Shown here: piece after piece, positions 1 through 7,512 of the stretch
Position numbering within the stretch: the stretch's first letter is position 1
Layout: each line of letters begins with the position of its first letter
Assembly (NCBI RefSeq): GCF_017427765.1
Contig: NZ_JAFRSC010000032.1
Coordinates: forward strand, 124,001 to 188,000
DNA length: 64,000 nucleotides
Direction: 5' to 3'
Origin: Methanobrevibacter sp.
GTDB lineage: Archaea; Methanobacteriota; Methanobacteria; Methanobacteriales; Methanobacteriaceae
Program-made: the position numbers and the translations under genes
Notes under the pieces: generated by a model
What the model was told of the DNA's origin: nothing
The model's input: only the letters and a program-made list of their open reading frames with translations
The model's database searches: none

Positions 1-1
1 T

Positions 2-826
2 AACGACAGTATGATGTCCTTTAGAAGGGACGCTGAGTCATATGCTGATATTTATATAGAAAAAATAAATTGGCATGGAAAAGAAGCAATTAAACAGTAT
101 AAAACCTCTGGCGGATATTTCTGTCAGGTCATTATTACCAGCGACGGATGGGTAATTGGATACGGTGGAATCGATGACGGTATCGGCAATGAAAAGATTG
201 AAAACATTACTGCCGGAATGATTACTGACAACAACACAATTCCTGAAAGCGGTCTTGAACAGATTCAGGAAATCAAAGCAGCATACAAATTAGGTCACGT
301 TGTTATGAAAGCGCCTAATGGAAATTATGGTGTTGCAACAGCCACAAATCACTTTACAGGAAAACTCGAACCTTACGATTACATTTCAGTGCCTAACAGG
401 TACACATACTTCAGGTCAGGTGACGTGCTTCCAAATGCAACCGATAAAATCAAAACCATGAACAACATCGCTTTATCAGACGCATTCGGTCTTACAAGAA
501 GAGACATTACCACATTTGTATTCACCTGTGAAAACAATACAAACGTGACTGACGTTTATCTTTCAAATGATGACGGTTCATACTGGGGAATGGAGACTGG
601 AGGCCTTGCAGATAATGTTAATTTCACAGGAAAGGTTACCGAAGCAGGAGATATTCCAATAGCTCCAAACTACACACACATTGGAAATGTTACATTTGAC
701 AATGCAAAAGTAATCGGTTCCAACTTTAACATAAAGACATTAATGGTGTACGTCGCAATAATAGCTGTTGTTGCAGCGGTATGCTGCATATCGTATTATA
801 CTGTTAAAAAACTTAGAAAAAAATAA
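2..826 (+). CDS. C-terminally anchored membrane protein, 5' partial
   Basis: The reading frame is open to the left edge (Asn-Asp-Ser codons precede the first ATG at 11), so the true start is probably outside the window. About 270 residues are visible. The body is hydrophilic with several Asn-x-Ser/Thr sites. A single hydrophobic segment near residues 243-262 of the part after ATG 11 is followed by a Lys/Arg tail (KKLRKK), the layout of an extracytoplasmic protein held by a C-terminal anchor. I do not recognise the domain. A strong terminator follows at 836-858. Confidence 0.7.
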   Translation, partial: NDSMMSFRRDAESYADIYIEKINWHGKEAIKQYKTSGGYFCQVIITSDGWVIGYGGIDDGIGNEKIENITAGMITDNNTIPESGLEQIQEIKAAYKLGHVVMKAPNGNYGVATATNHFTGKLEPYDYISVPNRYTYFRSGDVLPNATDKIKTMNNIALSDAFGLTRRDITTFVFTCENNTNVTDVYLSNDDGSYWGMETGGLADNVNFTGKVTEAGDIPIAPNYTHIGNVTFDNAKVIGSNFNIKTLMVYVAIIAVVAAVCCISYYTVKKLRKK

Positions 827-835
827 TTGATTTGA

Positions 836-872
836 TTCAATCGCACTAAGCGATTGAAATATACTTTTTTTA
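836..872 (+). terminator. Intrinsic-type terminator after the left-edge gene
   Basis: A perfect 9-bp stem (TTCAATCGC / GCGATTGAA, 836-844 and 850-858) closes a 5-nt loop and is followed by a T-tract at about 864-870. Confidence 0.7.
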
Positions 873-1065
873 AAAAAATTTTAAAACAAATCGAAATTAT
901 CATCAATATATTCAATATTTCAGATTAATTTTAAATATAATAAATAATTATCAGTTAAAAAATTAAAATAATTTGATGATTCGATAATCTTCAACAAAAA
1001 TCATTTTCATTAAATATTATCATAAAATTATAATTTTTAACCGAATAAAATCCAACTTAAATCCA

Positions 1066-1098
1066 ATATGATGAATTTCATATCGAATAATTTATAAC
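1066..1098 (+). promoter_or_regulatory. Putative promoter and operator of the NCS2 permease
   Basis: A 6-bp inverted repeat (ATATGA - 6 nt - TCATAT, 1066-1083) sits just upstream of a TATA-like TTTATAAC at 1091-1098. Transcription starting about 26 bases later would give a leader of roughly 20 nt that includes the GAGGTG ribosome site at 1132-1137. The placement suggests a repressor site, but the binding protein is unknown. Confidence 0.35.
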
Positions 1099-1141
1099 AT
1101 CATAACGATAAAAGTATTACTATAGGAAAATGAGGTGTTAT

Positions 1142-2479
1142 ATGTTAAATAAATTGTTTAAGTTAGATGAAAATAATACTGACTTTAAAACTGAAATTCT
1201 AGCAGGTATCACAACATTTCTTGCAATGTCCTATATTTTAGGTGTTAACCCAGGAATGTTGTCTGAAACCGGAATGTCACTTTCAGGCGTATTTATTGCA
1301 ACTGCTCTTGCATCAGGTATTGCCTGTATTATAATGGGGTTATTATCCAATTATCCTGTTGGACTTGCTCCGGGAATGGGACTGAATGCATTATTCACCT
1401 ATACTATTGTTTTGGGTATGGGTCTTTCATGGCAAGCAGCTCTCGCTGCAGTATTCTTGTCAAGTGTACTCTTTTTAATAATTACTCTTATCGGTTTAAG
1501 GGAAGCAATCCTAAACGCTATTCCTAAAGATTTGAAACTTGCGATCGGTGCAGGTATTGGTTTCTTTTTGGCCTTTTTAGGTTTGGCAAATGCAGGAATC
1601 ATCGCTTCAAGTCCATCAACTCTTGTTACTTTAGGACCTTTAAGCTCCGCACCTGTATTGCTTGCATTAGTGGGTATTGCAATCACATTAATTTTATATG
1701 TACGTAAAGTTCCAGCAGCAGTATTTATCGGATTACTTATTACTGCAATCATTGGTGTAATATTATCATTAGCCGGATTAGGCTCTGCTGATGCAATATT
1801 ACCTTCACTGCCAGCACAATGGGTATCCTTTGATTTGGACTTCAGCGTATTTGCAGGATTTGCATCCGGATTTGGTGAACTTTTCAAAAATATTCCTACT
1901 TTAATAATAATTTTATTCTCTCTACTCTTCGTTACATTCTTTGATACTACAGGAACCCTGATTCCTCTTGCAAAAGAATGTGGTTACGAAAAAGAAGACG
2001 GAACAACCGAAGGAATTAACAGAGCATTTATCAGTGACGCATTAGGTGGTATTGTTGGTGCAATATTCGGATCAAGTACCGTAACCGCTTATGTTGAAAG
2101 TGCAACTGGTATCGGTCTTGGTGGAAGAACCGGTATTACCGCAATTGTAACAGGTATTTTATTTATCCTTTCAGTATTCTTTGCTCCTACCGTTTTAGCT
2201 TTATTTACATCATCTGTAACTACCGCTGCATTGGTAACAGTTGGTATCTTGATGTTTGTACAAATCAAAGATATTGAATGGGATAATTTAGCTATCGTTG
2301 CTGCTGTATTTATGACTATCATTATGATGGTTTTATCATATTCAATATCATTAGGTATTGCATTTGGTTTTATAACATACACAATCGTAGCTGCTGCAAC
2401 CGGTAAAGCTAAAGAATTAAGCCCTCTTGTATGGGTATTGTTCATAGTATTCTTAATATACTTGTTCTTCGGATTATAG
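1142..2479 (+). CDS. NCS2/AzgA-type purine permease
   Basis: A 445-residue polytopic transporter with about a dozen hydrophobic helices. The N-terminal FKTEILAGITTFLAMSYIL segment, the NPGMLSETGM region, the GLAPGMGLNA loop and the FVTFFDTTGTL and GSSTVTAYVESATGIGLGGRTG motifs are diagnostic of AzgA-like adenine/guanine/hypoxanthine proton symporters of the cytoplasmic membrane. The start at 1142 is chosen because GAGGTG (1132-1137) is correctly spaced for it; an in-frame ATG at 1130 overlaps that site and is less likely. The gene stands alone, with its own promoter signals and terminator. Exact substrate is inferred from the family. Confidence 0.93.
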   Translation: MLNKLFKLDENNTDFKTEILAGITTFLAMSYILGVNPGMLSETGMSLSGVFIATALASGIACIIMGLLSNYPVGLAPGMGLNALFTYTIVLGMGLSWQAALAAVFLSSVLFLIITLIGLREAILNAIPKDLKLAIGAGIGFFLAFLGLANAGIIASSPSTLVTLGPLSSAPVLLALVGIAITLILYVRKVPAAVFIGLLITAIIGVILSLAGLGSADAILPSLPAQWVSFDLDFSVFAGFASGFGELFKNIPTLIIILFSLLFVTFFDTTGTLIPLAKECGYEKEDGTTEGINRAFISDALGGIVGAIFGSSTVTAYVESATGIGLGGRTGITAIVTGILFILSVFFAPTVLALFTSSVTTAALVTVGILMFVQIKDIEWDNLAIVAAVFMTIIMMVLSYSISLGIAFGFITYTIVAAATGKAKELSPLVWVLFIVFLIYLFFGL

Positions 2480-2516
2480 AGGAAATTCCCTCTATTTTCA
2501 CTTTTTCTTTTTTTAA
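2476..2516 (+). terminator. Terminator of the NCS2 permease
   Basis: The stem ATAGAGG / CCTCTAT (2476-2482 and 2489-2495) overlaps the stop codon and is followed by a T/C-rich tract through about 2516. Confidence 0.65.
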
Positions 2517-2559
2517 TTTTCAAAAATGTTTTATATTATTTGTTTTTATAATAATAACT

Positions 2560-3588
2560 ATGAAAGATTTGTTTGATTATGCAACATTCGGCGAGTTTAA
2601 GCTTAACAGCCGTATCGTCAGAACAGGCCTTTGGGAATCTGAAAGAGAAAAATCAGGAAATTTGACTCCTGAGATATATGACAGATATGAAAATATTGCG
2701 GCAAGTGGTGTAGGGTTAATAATTACTGAATTGTACTCCCTTTATCCGAGGGATGCATTCAGCAAGTACTCAAATACTTTAAACTACAAGCAATTTGTGC
2801 GAGAGGCAAAAGATTTGACAGACCTTGTTCACCTATATGATGTTCCAATTTTTGCCCAGCTGGGTTTTGTACAGTTTCACAAGCATGCAGAGCAGAACGT
2901 GAAAATCGAGGATTTGACCATTGAAGACATAAGAAAGATTCAGACAGATTTCATCATTGCAGCTCAAAAGATTGACTATGCAGGCTTTGACGGCATTCAA
3001 ATAGCTTTGGGAAACTACTATTTTTTAACAAGATTCATAAGTCCTTATTTCAATAAGCGTGAAGACAAATACGGAGGAAACACTTTCAACCGCCTGAGAA
3101 TTGTCTTGGAAATCATTAAAGTAATCAAACAGAACACCAAGCTGCACATTAACTGCAGGCTGAATGCATTTGATATACAGAAAGGCGGAACGACCGTTGA
3201 AGAGACAATCGAAATAGCCAAACTTCTTGAAAAGCATGGCGTTGATTCACTTCAGATTACCCGTCCAAGGTCTCCTCAGTATTTTTCCCGTGAAAACTAT
3301 CAAAAAAAGATTTTGGCAAGTGCCTGTGATTCAATTATTGAAAACGTCAATATTCCGGTGATTATGGGCGGCGGTGTTAAAACCCAAAAACAGATCAACA
3401 ATATTTTAAACAAAACAAATGTCGAGTTCATTTCTATGCAGAGGCCTTTTGTTTGCGATTCAAGCTTTCTTATAGACTGGCAGCTTGAAGGTGACGGTGA
3501 GGTCAAATGCAAGACATGCAATAACTGTTACTGGAAAAAAACCTCAACCTGTTTTTTATATCCTAAAGCGACATTGAATATAGACTGA
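2560..3588 (+). CDS. Old-yellow-enzyme-like NADH:flavin oxidoreductase
   Basis: A 342-residue FMN-type TIM barrel. It opens with FGEFKLNSRIVRTG and contains DFIIAAQKIDYAGFDGIQIALGNYYFLTRFISPYFNKREDKYGG, matching the canonical 'AA..AGFDGVEIH.a.GYLl.qFlSP..N.R.D.YGG' core, and INCRLNAFD as the barrel strand. The usual catalytic H-x-x-H/N spot reads as IALGNYYFL, so substrate handling may differ. The C-terminus carries C-x2-C-x2-C-x7-C, like the 4Fe-4S site of dienoyl-CoA-reductase-type members, but the usual C-terminal FAD/NAD domain is absent. The start ATG at 2560 is chosen because it opens the conserved fold; upstream codons are low-complexity. It is convergent with the acyltransferase pseudogene. 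Confidence 0.85.
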   Translation: MKDLFDYATFGEFKLNSRIVRTGLWESEREKSGNLTPEIYDRYENIAASGVGLIITELYSLYPRDAFSKYSNTLNYKQFVREAKDLTDLVHLYDVPIFAQLGFVQFHKHAEQNVKIEDLTIEDIRKIQTDFIIAAQKIDYAGFDGIQIALGNYYFLTRFISPYFNKREDKYGGNTFNRLRIVLEIIKVIKQNTKLHINCRLNAFDIQKGGTTVEETIEIAKLLEKHGVDSLQITRPRSPQYFSRENYQKKILASACDSIIENVNIPVIMGGGVKTQKQINNILNKTNVEFISMQRPFVCDSSFLIDWQLEGDGEVKCKTCNNCYWKKTSTCFLYPKATLNID

Positions 3589-3589
3589 T

Positions 3590-4582
3590 TCAGACCCCAC
3601 AGACGTTTTTGATATATGGAATCTTGCTAAAGGCATATGTTAATATCCATGATGAAACCACAAGAACGATAAGAAATACCGGCAGTAATTTTATAGAATT
3701 TGTGTCTATTAATTTAAGGAACTGATTGATCAGGAAATGGGCAAAATACATCCCATAACTGCATATGCTTATTGATACAATCATCTTGCCTAGTAAATTG
3801 TTTTGAAGCTTATTGAATCCGATTGAAATTCTATCAATATATTTGATAAAAAGAAACATTCCAACTGCCTGAAATACAATCACAATATTGTGATATTTTG
3901 GAGACAATACAGGAATATAATAATAAGAGCATACCATATGGAGAGCAGTTGAGATTACCAAAATCAGGACTCCAAGACCTAACATCTTCTCATCGGATAA
4001 GCTGAACAGTTTGTTGTCAAGGTAATATCCCAAAACCACATATCCGATATATCCTGCAAAATAGCCTAACTCAAGACTATAGAACGGATATAATTGGAAT
4101 GTATTCAATAGGATTGTTATTAACCAAATCGCTAAAAAGAACTCTAAACCTTTTAGTTTATACTCATTTAGAAACGAATTCAGTATTGGAATAACCAGAT
4201 ATACTCCGGCAAGCATCCATACATACCATGTAGGCCTGTTAATTCCAAAAACAAGTTTGAAAATCTGATCGCCATTCCAATTAAGGCAAATCACCCCGAT
4301 TACAATCATCAGCACTACCTAAAAGACATATGGGTAAACAATCCTTGAAAATCTCTTTTTGAAAAAATCTCCCAATGACTGTTTTCTACCTAAAAGCAAT
4401 GCTCCGGTCAGCATTAAAAATAAAGGCACTCCCATCAATCCTATATCGTTTAAAAGAAAAGGAATTGCTAATTTTAAGCTTGCTGTTGTAAACTCATATC
4501 TTCCGTCAACATGACATAATATTACTGCGATTATTGCAAACGCCCGCAAAAAGTCATAATAGAATATTCTGTTTTTAACCAT
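3590..4582 (-). pseudogene. Acyltransferase-3 family membrane protein interrupted by one in-frame TAG
   Basis: Reading from 4582, the frame gives FYYDFLRAFAIIAVILCHV, the classic OafA/NodX-type acyltransferase N-terminus, then LMGVPLFLMLTGALLLG and FFKKRFSRIVYPYVF. A TAG stop at 4321-4319 follows. The same frame then continues without any shift (GTA GTG CTG ATG ...) through about eight more membrane helices to a TGA at 3590. The combined length (about 330 codons) is normal for the family. Relatives often have Trp after the R-x-x-x-P-Y-x-F motif, so a single TGG-to-TAG change is the simplest explanation. Function would be O-acylation of a surface glycan. The downstream part could still start at GTG 4315 but would lack the N-terminal catalytic His. 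Confidence 0.85.
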
Positions 4583-4602
4583 AACATCACGATATAGAAA
4601 AT

Positions 4603-6882
4603 TTATAATTTATTGAATTTGTTCAACAGTTTTCCGGATTTTGAATTCAATATTGCGTTCAGTCTGTTTTTAAGCTCTTCATTTTCATTTTTATATTTGT
4701 CCAGCTGATTTTCCAATGATTTAATCTTTTTGGATTCATATGAACTGTCGTCATTGAAAGGAATCCATTCAATATGTACATCAAGAACGTCTGAATCATT
4801 AACATCCATTTTGTATTCATAAAAATCATCAAGACATGCCAAATGATTATCGTCAAAGATTGTCTTACTGTTTATCTTGAAACTGGTAAAGTCAATATAA
4901 ATTGGGAAATTGTTATTGTCCTTATCTTTGGCGTTTACTCCCCTGAGCCTTATTGACAGGGTTCCAGTTTTGATGCATCTTATTTTCAAATCAAGTTTAT
5001 TTGCGCTGCTTTCAATTACATGACCTATTCCTTTATCGTCACTGAACCACTGCGGAGCATCTATTTTGGAATTCAAATCTGAAACTTCCTCAATTTCTAT
5101 GGAATTTTGCGCTGTACCTCTATTTTTTAAATCAATTCTAGCTGTATTGAACCTTCTAAGCATCTGGGTAACATCAAGTGACATTTGCCTTTCAACGTAA
5201 GGTTTGTCTAAAAACGAATCGAACCACTGAGATATGCTATCCATGTTGTTTTGTCTGTTGAAGCTGATTTCATTTAGGACTTTAACAATTGAAAATGCAG
5301 GTATCGCATCCTGAAGCGGGAAATATTCATTCTCGTCAATGGATTTTGAAATCTTTTCATAAAAGACAGGGTCAATATACTTTTCAAAGTCGTCCTGGAA
5401 ATTTTTGGATTTGAAAACTTCCTTTAGATGACTGTTGATTTCCTCTTCGCTAATGTAGTCATTATCAGGTTGATTTTCAATAGTTTCAGCTTCCTCAACA
5501 CCTGAAATTAGTTCATATGATTTTGGTGTGAACGGCTTCAGGTCATTGATTTTTTTGGCATATTCTATTGTAGAGTCTGAGAATTTTCTGCCGCCTTCCA
5601 CCTTAAAGTCAAGCAGCTTAGGACAGTATCTAAGTATAATCAATGTAATGAGAAGCAGATTGTCGTCACATTCATCTGTTGTAAGTTTCAGCTTGAAGAG
5701 ATCAGGATCTATTATTGGAGATAACGTGAATCTGTTTACAAGATAAAATTCAAGGGCCAGCTTTCCGAAATGGTTTCTAAGTCTTGTCTCCTTATAATGT
5801 CTTGACTGCAATTCGCTGTCATTATATCCTTCCTGATTAATCCTCTCAATTCCCAATTCCAATATCCTTGAAACAGGTTCTTTTAATGATAAATTGTATC
5901 TTCCGGCCTGTCTTGTCATGTACTGCTTATTTTCATAAACTGTTCCAAGCGGAAATCCTCGGATGGATTCTCCTCCAAAACCGTTGATAACATATATCGG
6001 ATTAATATAATAACTTGATTTAAAGTTGAACTGATTTGAAAAGCCCAATTTCAGATAGCTTGAGAGGTTGATTATATCTCCCATATCCTTAAAGTTAACG
6101 CTTTTAGCATCAATCGGCTGATTCAGCTTAAATCCAAACTCATCGGCAATCTGGGAAGCTATTTCAAAGTCTTCTTCGTGATTGTGATGCTCATCGAGAA
6201 TGGAAAATACTATAATGCTGTTCATGTCAATGTTTGCAGATAAAATCAGTGCAAATATCACTCTTGTGTCGAATCCGCCTGTCAAATCAACACTGATTCT
6301 GTTGGTTTTGCTTTTTATGCTGCGGATTATATCAACCCACTTATAAAACCATCCATCCAGAATATCCAATGCTTCAACAGTATTGATTTCAACTGAATTT
6401 TCATCATAATCAATGGTCTTATAGCTTATGGATGAATCATTTTTGTTAATCTTTACAATACGGTTTCTGGGGATGCATTCTATTTCATTTACCAAAGTAT
6501 CGCCGTAGACAAATGAACACAAAAGTCTAGGCATCATCAGCGCATCGGCATAATCCCTGTTAAATGTCATTTCATGGTCAAACTTTAAATATTCAACTAA
6601 TTTTAGAAAGGAATTTGATATTGCAAAATAATCGTCTTTTTTATAGATATATAATCCATATGACCCCATGAAATCCTGATGAATTGTTATTTCATCATCA
6701 TTTACATCAATGCCTACATAGGTCCCTAATCCGGACAGTGAATCGAAATCACTTAAATTATCTTTATTTTTGATGTCATTGTCCTGAATCGTAAATCCGT
6801 AAAAGCTCTTTTCGGTTGAATTGAGATTATCACAATCAATAATGAAAAATTCGTTTTTTAAAAAATCATCATTTTTAGAAAT
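4603..6882 (-). CDS. Asparagine-synthase-like protein with coiled-coil tail and apparent non-AUG start
   Basis: The recognisable part has a degenerate glutamine-amidotransferase-like front (GSYGLYIYKKDDYFAISNSF) and a synthetase domain with the PP-loop variant SVDLTGGFDTR (residues about 198-207 of the long form), where most relatives have SGGxDS. There is no N-terminal catalytic Cys, so glutamine hydrolysis is unlikely. The C-terminal 40 residues are a charged coiled coil ending in SGKLLNKFNKL, like the neighbouring glycosyltransferases. The first ATG is at 6669, but 71 conserved-looking codons lie upstream (for example SGLGTYVGIDVNDDEITIHQ) behind GGAGG at 6894-6890. The best-spaced codon is ATT at 6882 (7 nt), then ATA at 6885. 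Such proteins are common in surface-glycan loci; the substrate is unknown. Confidence 0.75.
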   Translation of the reverse strand: MSKNDDFLKNEFFIIDCDNLNSTEKSFYGFTIQDNDIKNKDNLSDFDSLSGLGTYVGIDVNDDEITIHQDFMGSYGLYIYKKDDYFAISNSFLKLVEYLKFDHEMTFNRDYADALMMPRLLCSFVYGDTLVNEIECIPRNRIVKINKNDSSISYKTIDYDENSVEINTVEALDILDGWFYKWVDIIRSIKSKTNRISVDLTGGFDTRVIFALILSANIDMNSIIVFSILDEHHNHEEDFEIASQIADEFGFKLNQPIDAKSVNFKDMGDIINLSSYLKLGFSNQFNFKSSYYINPIYVINGFGGESIRGFPLGTVYENKQYMTRQAGRYNLSLKEPVSRILELGIERINQEGYNDSELQSRHYKETRLRNHFGKLALEFYLVNRFTLSPIIDPDLFKLKLTTDECDDNLLLITLIILRYCPKLLDFKVEGGRKFSDSTIEYAKKINDLKPFTPKSYELISGVEEAETIENQPDNDYISEEEINSHLKEVFKSKNFQDDFEKYIDPVFYEKISKSIDENEYFPLQDAIPAFSIVKVLNEISFNRQNNMDSISQWFDSFLDKPYVERQMSLDVTQMLRRFNTARIDLKNRGTAQNSIEIEEVSDLNSKIDAPQWFSDDKGIGHVIESSANKLDLKIRCIKTGTLSIRLRGVNAKDKDNNNFPIYIDFTSFKINSKTIFDDNHLACLDDFYEYKMDVNDSDVLDVHIEWIPFNDDSSYESKKIKSLENQLDKYKNENEELKNRLNAILNSKSGKLLNKFNKL

Positions 6883-6945
6883 TATTATTCCTCCCTGACA
6901 AAATAGTTGATATTTTTAGTTTATATGGTTTTCAATATATATAAT
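6882..6945 (-). promoter_or_regulatory. Promoter and Shine-Dalgarno site of the asparagine-synthase-like gene
   Basis: On the minus strand a TATA-like ATTATATATA lies at 6945-6936. Starting about 26 nt downstream gives a leader near 30 nt that contains GGAGG at 6894-6890. The position of this site supports initiation at ATT 6882 or ATA 6885 rather than at the ATG 71 codons later. Confidence 0.45.
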
Positions 6946-6976
6946 ATTTGTATCTAAAAATGAATCAACATAGTGT

Positions 6977-7420
6977 CTAATTGGAACCATAACTTCTGAA
7001 GCTATCCAAAAAGTAGTTCATCTCCTCTTCAATCTGGGCTAATGTTACGATTGGTTTATACTCAACAAGGCTGTTAAGAGCTATTAAAAATGGAATTGCC
7101 TCACCTACACGGACATTGACGAATTCCAAATCCTGATATGTTATCCTGAAGTTGCCGTTTAGATGCTCATCGATTCTTGTACCGGCAGGAATGAAATTGA
7201 TTTGGCCTTTTTCAATCAGTTCCTCTAAAAGCTTTGTTCCTTCAAGAATGTCACTGAATTCAATCTTTTCTTTTGAAAAAATTGGTTTGATGAATTCAAA
7301 TTCTATGTCATAATCATATTTTGAATGGCTGTCGCTGAAATAGCTGTCAACCATCAGGTAGTTAATGTACAATTCATGATTAATTATTGAATATTTTTTG
7401 TTGTTGAGGATGAATTCCAT
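6977..7420 (-). CDS. Hypothetical acidic protein, 147 residues
   Basis: A complete soluble ORF starting at ATG 7420 with no membrane segment and no motif I recognise. It is rich in Glu, Ile and Phe and has no cysteine, and its alternating hydrophobic pattern suggests a compact alpha/beta fold. It lies 94 bp upstream of the asparagine-synthase-like gene on the same strand, but that gene has its own TATA-like box, so co-transcription is uncertain. No clear ribosome site is visible before the start. Confidence 0.6.
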   Translation of the reverse strand: MEFILNNKKYSIINHELYINYLMVDSYFSDSHSKYDYDIEFEFIKPIFSKEKIEFSDILEGTKLLEELIEKGQINFIPAGTRIDEHLNGNFRITYQDLEFVNVRVGEAIPFLIALNSLVEYKPIVTLAQIEEEMNYFLDSFRSYGSN

Positions 7421-7512
7421 AATTAACTATTGTTTAAATATGTTAATAAGCTTTCACCAAGAAATATTAAAAAAAAGAAATGAAGAGAATATAAAAATTC
7501 TCTTTTAAAGTT

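Larger units (their letters stand above)
827..1141. other. Intergenic region with terminator and permease promoter
   Basis: About 315 bases without a gene. It holds the terminator at 836-858, a featureless AT-rich stretch, an inverted repeat at 1066-1083 and a TATA-like box at 1091-1098 ahead of the permease. No small ORF or RNA gene was recognised. Confidence 0.5.

Noticed and set aside
1399..2523. Minus-strand ORFs opposite the permease
   Set aside because: Shadow frames of a clearly recognised transporter.
2431..2559. Long N-terminal extension of the flavin oxidoreductase
   Set aside because: It overlaps the permease terminator and is low-complexity; the family begins at ATG 2560.
4319..4321. 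TAG read as pyrrolysine in the acyltransferase
   Set aside because: No pyl genes in the window, and the neighbours use TAG as ordinary stops (for example 17605 and 31080); a nonsense mutation is simpler.
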